Below, piece by piece: positions 1 through 7,850 of a stretch of DNA of 42,661 nucleotides; position 1 is the stretch's first letter, and each line of letters starts with the position of its first letter. The DNA is taken from contig MHMQ01000011.1 of the NCBI GenBank assembly GCA_001819395.1, forward strand, positions 1 through 42,661. Reading direction: 5' to 3'. The notes below the pieces were generated by a model, which had not been told where the DNA came from, did no database searches, and saw only the letters and a program-made list of their open reading frames with translations. Source of the stretch: Candidatus Niyogibacteria bacterium RIFCSPLOWO2_01_FULL_45_48. Lineage in GTDB: Bacteria > Patescibacteriota > Minisyncoccia > HO2-45-28. The translations under genes were made by a program, and so were the position numbers.

Positions 1-1
1 G

Positions 2-433
2 CATACTGTCGGGCGCACTTTCATTGACCCGGTGCAGGATTTGAGGAGGGAAGGAGTCAGATTCAAACACTTCGTAATTGAAGAGATTGTCAAAGGAAAA
101 AGGGTTGTTGTCGTTGATGATTCAATTGTTCGCGGAACGACTGTTCCCAGAGTTATCGGTCTTTTGCGCGAAGCCGGAGCCAAAGAAGTCCATGTCAGAA
201 TCAGTTCTCCTCCGTACCGAAATCCGTGTTATTTCGGCATTGATACCTGGCGCATCAAAGGAGAGCTGATTGCGGAAAATTTTGCCGGAGATATCAATAA
301 GATTTGCCAAGAAATCGGCGCGGATTCCCTTGCTTATTTGAGCTTGGAAGGAGCGAAGTCCGTGTGGCGCGGAGCGGAAGGATTATGCGATGCCTGCTTT
401 TCGGGGAATTATCCTATATTTGTTGGAAAATAA
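2..433 (+). CDS. purF: Amidophosphoribosyltransferase, C-terminal part (truncated by window start)
   Basis: Open frame from base 2; PRTase motif VVVVDDSIVRGTT followed by RISSPPYRNPCYFGIDT, typical of PurF. Confidence 0.95.
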   Translation, partial: HTVGRTFIDPVQDLRREGVRFKHFVIEEIVKGKRVVVVDDSIVRGTTVPRVIGLLREAGAKEVHVRISSPPYRNPCYFGIDTWRIKGELIAENFAGDINKICQEIGADSLAYLSLEGAKSVWRGAEGLCDACFSGNYPIFVGK

Positions 434-434
434 A

Positions 435-463
435 GTCCGCCAAAAGGCGGATTTTTTATTTTT
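435..463 (+). terminator. Rho-independent terminator after purF
   Basis: GTCCGCC-AAAA-GGCGGA stem followed by a T run. Confidence 0.8.
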
Positions 464-489
464 TGAGCGCGTGTTAAAATTATAAAATC

Positions 490-1257
490 ATGAATTTATT
501 TTATTGGATTTTGGGGACGAGTTTTCTTTCAAGCGTAGTTTCGCTTATCGGCCGGTCGGTAGCATTCTTGGGCGAAGAAAAATTAAGAAGTTATATCCAA
601 TATGCCATAAGTTTGGCGGTTGGCGTTTTGCTTGGCGTTGTTTTTCTAGACGTTTTACCCGAAGCGCTTGAGGCGGGAGAAGGTGTTGGTATGGATACGC
701 ACGGCGTGCTTTTGTGGGTTCTGGGCGGTTTTTTGTTTTTCTTTATTCTCGAGAGGCTTTTGCTGGTTTATCATTGCCATGAAGGCCAATGCCCGGTTCA
801 TGTTTTCGGATATTTATCGCTTTTGGGCGATGCCGTTCATAATTTTATAGACGGCGTCATAATCGCTCTTGCTTTTTTTGTTGATATAAAACTGGGTATT
901 TTAACTGCCGTTGCCGTAGTACTTCACGAAATACCGCAGGAGATGAGCGATTTTCTGGTCTTGCTTCATGCCGGATTCAGCAGAGCCCGAGCGATACTTT
1001 ACAATTTTTTAATCGCGCTTACCGCTGTGTTGGGCGCAGTTTTGACTTATGTTTTTTCGGGAGCGATTGAAGGTTTGATTTCTCCCGCTCTTGCGGTTGT
1101 GGCGGGGAATTTTTTGTATATCGCCGCGGTTGATCTTGTTCCCGAGCTTCACGAAGCAGAACACGGACGCAAAAAAACCGCAGTTCTCATGCAGTTTTTT
1201 CTAATATCTTTGGGGATTTTAATTATCTGGCTTGCCGGATTCTTTTTGGAACATTAG
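490..1257 (+). CDS. ZIP family metal transporter
   Basis: Multi-TM protein with GDAVHNFIDG and VVLHEIPQEMSDF motifs characteristic of ZIP transporters. Confidence 0.93.
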   Translation: MNLFYWILGTSFLSSVVSLIGRSVAFLGEEKLRSYIQYAISLAVGVLLGVVFLDVLPEALEAGEGVGMDTHGVLLWVLGGFLFFFILERLLLVYHCHEGQCPVHVFGYLSLLGDAVHNFIDGVIIALAFFVDIKLGILTAVAVVLHEIPQEMSDFLVLLHAGFSRARAILYNFLIALTAVLGAVLTYVFSGAIEGLISPALAVVAGNFLYIAAVDLVPELHEAEHGRKKTAVLMQFFLISLGILIIWLAGFFLEH

Positions 1258-1284
1258 ACAGAATCCAGTTTGGGATTTTGTGGT

Positions 1285-1635
1285 TTAGGAAGAAAGGGCC
1301 GTTTCAACTACTTTTTTAAAAGCGTCCGGGTGTTTTTCGGCAAGCTCGGCAAGCATCTTGCGGTCAAGTTTAATGTCTGCTTTTTTGAGCGCGTGAATAA
1401 GTTTTGAATAACTCAAACCCGCTTCGCGCGACCCAGCGTTTATTTTTATCTGCCAAAGCCTTCTGAATTCCCGTTTTTTCCTTCGCCTGTCTTTAAAAGC
1501 ATGGGACCAAGCGTGCAGTAATCTTTCCCGAGCTTGGCGTTCTTTTGATTTTCCGCTCCACTTATAACCCTTGGCGTGTTTTAAAACCTTGCGCCTCCGC
1601 TTTAATGAAGTTGTTCCTCTTTTTACTCTGGTCAT
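1285..1635 (-). CDS. rplT: 50S ribosomal protein L20
   Basis: MTRVKRGTTSLKRRRKVLKHAKGYKW...; located after L35 and infC. Confidence 0.97.
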   Translation of the reverse strand: MTRVKRGTTSLKRRRKVLKHAKGYKWSGKSKERQARERLLHAWSHAFKDRRRKKREFRRLWQIKINAGSREAGLSYSKLIHALKKADIKLDRKMLAELAEKHPDAFKKVVETALSS

Positions 1636-1641
1636 TGGTTT

Positions 1642-1836
1642 TTATTTAAATGGCAAATATCTTCCCAGTTCTTTTTTAGATATTGAAAGTTCGCCGGATC
1701 TTTTCGCGTCCAGCTGAAAACCGCGCGATTTTCTTGCGCGGAAGTGATTTTGGCCCGGGTTTCTTTTCAATACCCTGCCATCCTTGGTAATTTTTAGCCT
1801 TTTTGCGAAGGCTTTGTTTGTTTTGCCTGTTGCCAT
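1642..1836 (-). CDS. rpmI: 50S ribosomal protein L35
   Basis: Small basic protein with L35-like sequence in the infC-rpmI-rplT context. Confidence 0.93.
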   Translation of the reverse strand: MATGKTNKAFAKRLKITKDGRVLKRNPGQNHFRARKSRGFQLDAKRSGELSISKKELGRYLPFK

Positions 1837-1843
1837 GTTTGAG

Positions 1844-2338
1844 TTATTTTTTTGCTCTTTCCACCATTATATACGGCCCCCTCGGCCCCCTTTTCGGGCC
1901 CTCGACTATATTATGTTCAACCGTTACGTAATTCAAGACCCGTAAGAGCTTTTCGTTAAGCAGTTTTTGGTCAAGATATTTTGCCCGCCCCCGAAGGGCC
2001 ATTCCTATTTTTATGCGGTCGCCTTTTTCCAGAAAGCCGGAGGCCTTTTTTGCTTTCATTATCAGATCGTGTTCCGATGTTCCGAGGCCGACTCTGACTT
2101 CGCGTGTTTCGGACTGGTGGACTTTTTGCGATTGCTTCATTTTGTGCTCCTCTTCATACCGGTATTTGCCGTAATCCATTATTTTGGCCACCGGCGGGTT
2201 TGCGGTCGGAGCGATCTCGATTAAATCCAGATTTGCCTCTTTGGCTCTGCTTAGCGCTTCCTCCGTCTTAATGACGCCCAGATTTTTGCCGTCTGGGCCT
2301 ATGACTCTCATGTCGCGCGCTGTTATTTGATTATTTAT
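1844..2338 (-). CDS. infC: Translation initiation factor IF-3; true start is upstream of the ATG at 2311 and non-ATG (exact start uncertain, 2338-2356)
   Basis: MRVIGPDGKNLGVIKTEEALSRA...; in-frame upstream codons give (LNKKAR)INNQITARD, the conserved IF3 N-terminus. Confidence 0.9.
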   Translation of the reverse strand: MNNQITARDMRVIGPDGKNLGVIKTEEALSRAKEANLDLIEIAPTANPPVAKIMDYGKYRYEEEHKMKQSQKVHQSETREVRVGLGTSEHDLIMKAKKASGFLEKGDRIKIGMALRGRAKYLDQKLLNEKLLRVLNYVTVEHNIVEGPKRGPRGPYIMVERAKK

Positions 2339-2364
2339 CCTTGCTTTCTTGTTCAGATTTGTTC

Positions 2365-2370
2365 ATTATA
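2365..2370 (-). promoter_or_regulatory. Putative -10 (TATAAT) for infC-rpmI-rplT
   Basis: TATAAT on the minus strand, 17 nt after TTGCGC; overlaps an out-of-frame ATG. Confidence 0.5.
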
Positions 2371-2433
2371 GCCCACGAGAATCCATAGCGCAACTGCTTG
2401 TTTATGTGGGTCGTTGCGGTATAAATAAGGTAT

Positions 2434-3807
2434 ATGGACTATCTGCCGCCGCCGTGGAAAATAAAAATGGTGGAAAAGGTGAACTTGCTTTCACGTTCAG
2501 GCAGGGAGAGTGCTGTTAAAGAGGCGGGGTTTAATACCTTTCTTCTCAAATCACGCGATGTTTTTATTGATTTACTCACCGATTCCGGAACGTCGGCAAT
2601 GTCGGATAACCAGTGGGCGGGACTCATGCTTGGAGACGAGGCATACGCCGGATCCGAAAATTTTTATAATTTGGAGAAAGCCGTAAAAGACGTTTACGGC
2701 TTTTCTTTTGTTGTTCCGACTCATCAAGGCAGGGCGGCAGAGCATCTGATGGCCCGCGCTTTGGTTCAAAAAGGCCAGCATGTTCTTTCAAATATGTATT
2801 TTACGACTTCCCGCGAACACGTTGAGCGGCGGGGTGGGATATGGCAGGACTGCATTGTGCCGGAAGCCCACGACCCGCAAAAAGACAAACCGTTTAAGGG
2901 AAATTTTGACATTGCGCGTACCGGCCGTCTTATAAAAAAACTAGGCAAAAATAAAATTGCTTTTATCCGGGTTGAAGCCAATTGCAACATGGCCGGAGGT
3001 CAGCCGGTTTCAATGAAAAATCTGGAAGATTTGAAAACTTTAGCCGAACGTCACGAAATCCCGGTCATAATGGATGCTACCCGCGCGCTTGAGAACGCCT
3101 ATTTCATAAAAGCGCGAGAAAAGGGATGGGAAAAAACGCCGGTTAAAAAAATATTAAAAAATATGATGCGTTTTACCGACGGCATTACCGTAAGCTCAAA
3201 AAAAGACAATTTGGTAAATATCGGCGGATTTTTGGCCACGCGTAACAAAAAAATTTTTGAAGAAACAAAAACGCTTGTTGTAGTTTATGAAGGTTTGCAC
3301 ACCTATGGCGGAATGTCGGGACGCGATATGGAAGCCCTAGCGCGGGGTATTCGTGAAATGGTTGAAAACGACGATTATGTTGAACATAGGGTTAAACAAG
3401 TTGAATGGTTCGGCGGGCTTTTGAAAGAGGCGGGCGTTCCGATAGTCGTTCCGGTCGGTGGGCACGCCGTTTATCTTGACGCCAAAAAATTTTTAAGCCA
3501 TCTGCCGCAAAGCCAGTATCCGGCCCAAACTTTATCCGCCTCAATTTACGAAGAGTGCGCGGTTCGATCAATGGAAAGAGGAATAGTTTCGGCCGGACGC
3601 GATCCGAAAACAAGGAAAGAACACGGCTCAAAACTGGAACTGGTCAGGCTTACTGTTCCAAGGCGCGTTTACACCAACGATCATCTCGGTTTTGCCGCCG
3701 AGGGCATAGTCAACCTTTTCAAAAAAAGGCAGACGATACGCGGACTTAAGATGACCTATGAGCCGAAGCAATTAAGATTTTTTCAGGCGAAGTTCAGGAG
3801 GGTTTAA
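2434..3807 (+). CDS. Tyrosine phenol-lyase-like PLP enzyme (beta-eliminating lyase family)
   Basis: FIDLLTDSGT, PTHQGRAAEHL, SSKKDNLVNIGG (PLP lysine), VRSMERGIVSAGRDPKTRKEH, VRLTVPRRVYT, YEPKQLRFFQAKF; TPL-type residues rather than tryptophanase-type. Confidence 0.88.
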   Translation: MDYLPPPWKIKMVEKVNLLSRSGRESAVKEAGFNTFLLKSRDVFIDLLTDSGTSAMSDNQWAGLMLGDEAYAGSENFYNLEKAVKDVYGFSFVVPTHQGRAAEHLMARALVQKGQHVLSNMYFTTSREHVERRGGIWQDCIVPEAHDPQKDKPFKGNFDIARTGRLIKKLGKNKIAFIRVEANCNMAGGQPVSMKNLEDLKTLAERHEIPVIMDATRALENAYFIKAREKGWEKTPVKKILKNMMRFTDGITVSSKKDNLVNIGGFLATRNKKIFEETKTLVVVYEGLHTYGGMSGRDMEALARGIREMVENDDYVEHRVKQVEWFGGLLKEAGVPIVVPVGGHAVYLDAKKFLSHLPQSQYPAQTLSASIYEECAVRSMERGIVSAGRDPKTRKEHGSKLELVRLTVPRRVYTNDHLGFAAEGIVNLFKKRQTIRGLKMTYEPKQLRFFQAKFRRV

Positions 3808-3890
3808 AAACCCGATAAATTTCTTGCCTGGATAGCGGCGTGTTATGCTGATTGCGGGATCTTTTTGATTTGGAGGATACTGAAGTGAAA

Positions 3891-4529
3891 ATGTCAGCCA
3901 AGGCCGCGCGCCGTTTTTTAATTTTTACGACACTATTGGCTGTCGTCTGCGGATTTGATGGCAAAGAAACCGTAAACGCAGACACAAAAACAGAAAAGAA
4001 AGCGGAAATTCGTGAAAATAAAACATACGAAGACAAAGCGTTTTCGGAATACTCTTTGATATTTCAGCAGTTGCTTGAAAAAGACAGGAGCGTTAGCGAG
4101 CTTGCCGAAAAAACCTATCCCAAAATTATAAAAGAATACAAAGATTTTGTTAAAAAATATCCGCAAAGCCGGCTGGTTGACGACGCGAAGTTGAGAATAG
4201 CCGAGTTTTATAACATCTGGGGAACGGCCGGTTCGGGTGATTTACTGAAAAGAAAGTTAAATACCCCCGGAGATTGGAGAAAAAAAGCATCCATGTGGCT
4301 TTTGGATATAGTTGAAAATCATCCTGATTCAAAAGCCGTCTCTTATCCTCGCGGTGAAGAAACGAAGGAGTATACCGCGGCTTACGCGCTTTACTTTTTG
4401 TATGTTTGGGGCAGTCCCAAAGACAAAAAATATCTGGAAACGCTGATTAACAAATATCCAGCATCTGAAGCATTCGAGTGGGCAAGGGATATTCTTAAGT
4501 CAGCGGAAAAGAATAAAAAGAGCAGATAA
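3891..4529 (+). CDS. Secreted or lipid-anchored TPR-like protein (hypothetical)
   Basis: Hydrophobic N-terminus FLIFTTLLAVV followed by BamD/YbgF-like repeats such as KDFVKKYPQSRLVDDAKLRIAEFY; ORF track starts at 3852. Confidence 0.6.
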   Translation: MSAKAARRFLIFTTLLAVVCGFDGKETVNADTKTEKKAEIRENKTYEDKAFSEYSLIFQQLLEKDRSVSELAEKTYPKIIKEYKDFVKKYPQSRLVDDAKLRIAEFYNIWGTAGSGDLLKRKLNTPGDWRKKASMWLLDIVENHPDSKAVSYPRGEETKEYTAAYALYFLYVWGSPKDKKYLETLINKYPASEAFEWARDILKSAEKNKKSR

Positions 4530-4552
4530 AATCCCCCTAAGGGGATTTTTAC
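4530..4552 (+). terminator. Rho-independent terminator
   Basis: AAATCCCC-CTAA-GGGGATTTTT. Confidence 0.75.
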
Positions 4553-4649
4553 TTGACAGCGCTGTGGATAAGTTTATGTTGTGAGTAAAATCGGAAGCGC
4601 ATATCCTTTAATAGATAATAGTTATTAGTTAACAAGCAATAAATAAAAT

Positions 4650-5468
4650 ATGTTTAATAAAAAAATTTTTGTTATCGCGGGGGTTGCTGTTTTTTTGTTC
4701 GCGGCGTTTTTTGTAAGCGCGAACCATTCATGGGGCAACTATCATTGGGGGCGTACGGCCAATTCATTCACTCTTGAATTAGGGAATAATGTTTCTGAAA
4801 AGTGGACGGAGTATTTGAACACAACTGCTACTGATTGGAGTTTGTCGGCTGTTCTTGATACGGTTGTGGCCGCGGGCAAAGCGGGCAATCCGCGAAACTG
4901 TAAGGCAACCAACGGGCGGGTTGAGGTTTGCGGCGCATCTTATGGCTTCAATGGCTGGCTTGGTATCGCCCAAATTTGGATTTCGGGAGAGCACATTATC
5001 AAAGGTGTTACCAAAGTCAACGACACTTATTTTGACACCGCGACCTATGACAAGCCGGAATGGAGGAATTTTGTAATGTGCCAGGAGGTGGGACATACGC
5101 TTGGGCTTGGGCACACGGATGAGGATTTTTACAACGCAAACACGGGAACTTGCATGGATTACACCAACGACCCGGCGCGAGACGACGGAGCTGGAGACAA
5201 TCAGCATCCGAACTCTCATGACCACGAAATGCTTGAGCAGATTTACGCCCATTTAGACAGCGTAAACACGGTCGGTTCTTCTGATGGCGGAAGCGGGTCG
5301 GGAAAAGGCAACGGCAAGGGAAACAAATTTGGTGTCGGTATTGATTTGGACAATCCTTCCGAGTGGGGGCGTGCCATAAAGAAAGACGCGCAAGGCAAGG
5401 ACTCGCTTTTTGTTCGCGATTTAGGAAAAGGCGAGAAGGTTTTCACCTTTGTCATTTGGGCCAGATAA
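4650..5468 (+). CDS. Secreted matrixin-like zinc-metalloprotease homologue with altered motif (QEVGHTLGLGH)
   Basis: N-terminal hydrophobic segment; MCQEVGHTLGLGHTDED...GTCMDYTND (metzincin helix plus Met-turn-like CMDY). Confidence 0.75.
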   Translation: MFNKKIFVIAGVAVFLFAAFFVSANHSWGNYHWGRTANSFTLELGNNVSEKWTEYLNTTATDWSLSAVLDTVVAAGKAGNPRNCKATNGRVEVCGASYGFNGWLGIAQIWISGEHIIKGVTKVNDTYFDTATYDKPEWRNFVMCQEVGHTLGLGHTDEDFYNANTGTCMDYTNDPARDDGAGDNQHPNSHDHEMLEQIYAHLDSVNTVGSSDGGSGSGKGNGKGNKFGVGIDLDNPSEWGRAIKKDAQGKDSLFVRDLGKGEKVFTFVIWAR

Positions 5469-5488
5469 AAAGTAAATAAGCGTAGAAC

Positions 5489-5522
5489 AAAAAATTGCCG
5501 GCATAAAACCGGCAATTTTTTG
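5489..5522 (+). terminator. Strong rho-independent terminator
   Basis: AAAAATTGCCGG-CATAAAA-CCGGCAATTTTT. Confidence 0.85.
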
Positions 5523-5675
5523 TTTGTGGAAACTAATAAATGACGTTAGAACCTCTTTGTTGGAACTCGATAATATGACGTATATACTCAGTATTCAAGA
5601 ATGTGTAAAAACATTTGAATCGGTGGTTGTCTAGGTGAGATACCTGGAATAAGTTAGAACCTGTTGGTTTTCGAG

Positions 5676-6332
5676 CTACTTTTTCTTAACATCGTCCCTT
5701 ATCATTTTCACTATCTCTGGAAATTTAGGTATGTTGAAATGGCCACCCTTACTCTTGTAGATGATTATATGTGGATGTTTCAGTTTTTTGGCATATTTTT
5801 CTGCGTGGGCAACAGACACTACATCGTCATCTTTTGAGAAAAGTAGATACAGGTTTCTCGTATTTTTTTCAATCAAGGATAAGTCTGGTTTGAGTTTAAA
5901 ACCACCGACTAGATCTTCTCCAGGAAGAGAATTATCAAAAGGTGGGCAAACAAGATAAACAGATAACGCTTTTTTACGCAATTTGTTTTCTGAAAGATAT
6001 TTAGCAAGAAAAACTCCCCCAAGAGATGAACCTATGAGAATAAATTTGCCTTTAAGCAATGGAAGATACCTCTCGAAGAAGATTTTCCAATCTCTATATT
6101 TTGCAAAGTCCTGTAAAGGCATTCGTGGCGAAATAATTTCGAATTGTCTGCCAAGACTTTTCTCAAGATAATCACCAGCCCAGTAGGTCTTTTTCTTTGT
6201 AGAGATCTTCTTGTTTCTCAGGTAATCCAAATAGTCCCTCTCATTTTTGAAGGTCATTCCGCCGTGTACTGTCAGTATCTGGATTTTGTTTTTCATTAGT
6301 AAAATCATACCTATTTTGTCTCGTATTGGCAA
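5676..6332 (-). CDS. Alpha/beta-hydrolase fold protein (RBBP9/YdeN-like)
   Basis: GSSLGG nucleophile-elbow-like motif, late conserved D (FSKDDDVV) and H (GGHFNIP); start may be 6296. Confidence 0.7.
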   Translation of the reverse strand: MPIRDKIGMILLMKNKIQILTVHGGMTFKNERDYLDYLRNKKISTKKKTYWAGDYLEKSLGRQFEIISPRMPLQDFAKYRDWKIFFERYLPLLKGKFILIGSSLGGVFLAKYLSENKLRKKALSVYLVCPPFDNSLPGEDLVGGFKLKPDLSLIEKNTRNLYLLFSKDDDVVSVAHAEKYAKKLKHPHIIIYKSKGGHFNIPKFPEIVKMIRDDVKKK

Positions 6333-6371
6333 AATAGGCAGTTTTTATTCTTCCATATACTTCTATATCAG

Positions 6372-6715
6372 TGGAGGTGGGGAGAATCGCACTCCCGTTT
6401 GAATTGATTTATTAAGAAGTTTCTACAGTTTTAGTTTCGCTTGGTTTCGATTGCGGCTATAAGCGAAACGAAAGTGCCGCAAAAGTCGCTCCTTAAATGT
6501 TGTGCCGAATCGGAGCTCTTCGGCATTGAGCCTCAAAATTTCACACCCGCGCTTTCCTATGAGACATCAGAAAGTCGGATGGCTTAAGCAATTAAGCGTA
6601 AGCGAGTGCTGGTTGATAGTTTGCACTTGGAACTGTTTGGAAAATTTTACAAGGACACCAAACATCCTTGAACTGCGCCTCTTAACGCCTCAACTCATCG
6701 AAGCTAGGCACCCCC
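6372..6715 (-). ncRNA. ssrA: tmRNA (SsrA)
   Basis: 5' GGGGGUGCCUAGCUUCGAUGAG pairs with 3' CGGGAGUGCGAUUCUCCCCACCUCCA; internal tag reading frame GCAAACTATCAACCAGCACTCGCTTACGCTTAA (ANYQPALAYA*); smpB nearby on the same strand; CCA not encoded. Confidence 0.9.
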
Positions 6716-6717
6716 GC

Positions 6718-6757
6718 GAATTTCGCCTCCGACGCAAAGTCGGAGCTTGCGAAATTC
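6718..6757. repeat. Long hairpin immediately upstream of the tmRNA 5' end
   Basis: GAATTTCGC-CTCCGAC-gcaaa-GTCGGAG-ctt-GCGAAATTC. Confidence 0.75.
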
Positions 6758-6818
6758 AGCGTCCCGAGATTACTATCGAGGGACTACTTATAATTATATA
6801 CACGAATTTTATGATTTG

Positions 6819-7847
6819 TCAAGATGCCGTTGTGCCTCTGCGGACGGCGTTTTCGGCAATTTCTTTGATTAGGCTTTCATAAGTTATACCCGCCTTTTCG
6901 GAGGCCAGCCCGAATTCTTCATCCGGGGAAAGATCCGGGTTAGGGTTTACTTCAAGAATATAAGGCCTGCGATTTTCACTGATTCTAATATCTATTCTGG
7001 CGTAATCTCTGCATCCGAGCGCGCGAAAAGCTTTTAATGAAATTTTTTCAATGCGGTTTTTCAAAGCCGTTTCAATCTGGGCCGGAAATTTTAACCCGAC
7101 ACCCAAGCCGTTTTTGGCCCACTTGATGCCGTACGAAAGTATTTTCGGATCTTTTGCCGGTATTTTGCTGAAGTCTACCTCGCCAATGCCGAGAACCCTC
7201 GGAGGGTTGTCGATTACGGCAACGGTGAACTCGCGGCCGTCAATAAATTCTTCAACCAAAGCCGGCTGGCTGTATTTTTCGTGGATCATCGTGACTTTTT
7301 CTTCCACTTCTTGAGGCGTTTCAACAACGGAGTCTTTGGTTATACCAAAACTTCCGTCCTCTCTTAAGGGTTTTACTATGAACGGAGGAGTAATGGGTTC
7401 CAGATTTGGTTTTTCTCCCACTTGCACGGTGATCGATGGCGGAATCGGGAGGCCGGAAGTTTTTAAAATCTGCTTGCACCTCATTTTATTCAGCGAAATT
7501 CCCAAGGACAAAGGAGGCGAACCCGTATACGGGAGTTTCATAAGTTCGAGCCATCCAGCAACATACATTTCTGTTAGCGCTTTATGTGGGTGGTTATAAA
7601 GCACTTCGCACAAATTAAAAACAAGGTCCGGCTTCATTTCTTCTATTAACGCGGAAGTTTTTGAGTTAGTCCTTCTCAAACCGAGCGTGCGCACGTTAAA
7701 ACCGGCTTCTCTTAAGGCGTGGCGGACCGCTTTGATGTCTCCGCGTGCGTTAAGGGAAGAATCGGAGTCGGTTTCCGCGGAGTCTTCAGGCGGATTTCCG
7801 CTCGCGGCGTTGTACAAAAGCAGGCAGTTTTTTCCTTCGAGTTTCAT
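6819..7847 (-). CDS. D-alanine--D-alanine ligase-like ATP-grasp enzyme
   Basis: ATP-grasp signatures PFIVKPLREDGSFGI, EEFIDGREFTVAVI, DYARIDIRI...YILEVNPNPDLSPDEEF. Confidence 0.82.
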   Translation of the reverse strand: MKLEGKNCLLLYNAASGNPPEDSAETDSDSSLNARGDIKAVRHALREAGFNVRTLGLRRTNSKTSALIEEMKPDLVFNLCEVLYNHPHKALTEMYVAGWLELMKLPYTGSPPLSLGISLNKMRCKQILKTSGLPIPPSITVQVGEKPNLEPITPPFIVKPLREDGSFGITKDSVVETPQEVEEKVTMIHEKYSQPALVEEFIDGREFTVAVIDNPPRVLGIGEVDFSKIPAKDPKILSYGIKWAKNGLGVGLKFPAQIETALKNRIEKISLKAFRALGCRDYARIDIRISENRRPYILEVNPNPDLSPDEEFGLASEKAGITYESLIKEIAENAVRRGTTAS

Positions 7848-7850
7848 TAT

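Noticed and set aside
4779-5252. 157-aa minus-strand ORF
   Set aside because: Antisense to the metalloprotease-like gene, no homology recognised.
5545-5662. Repeated GTTAGAACCT in the intergenic region (5545 and 5653)
   Set aside because: Only two imperfect short copies; no CRISPR-like spacing or structure to support a feature.
6502-6882. 126-aa plus-strand ORF
   Set aside because: Lies antisense over tmRNA and its leader hairpin and overlaps the ddl-like 3' end; no recognisable protein.
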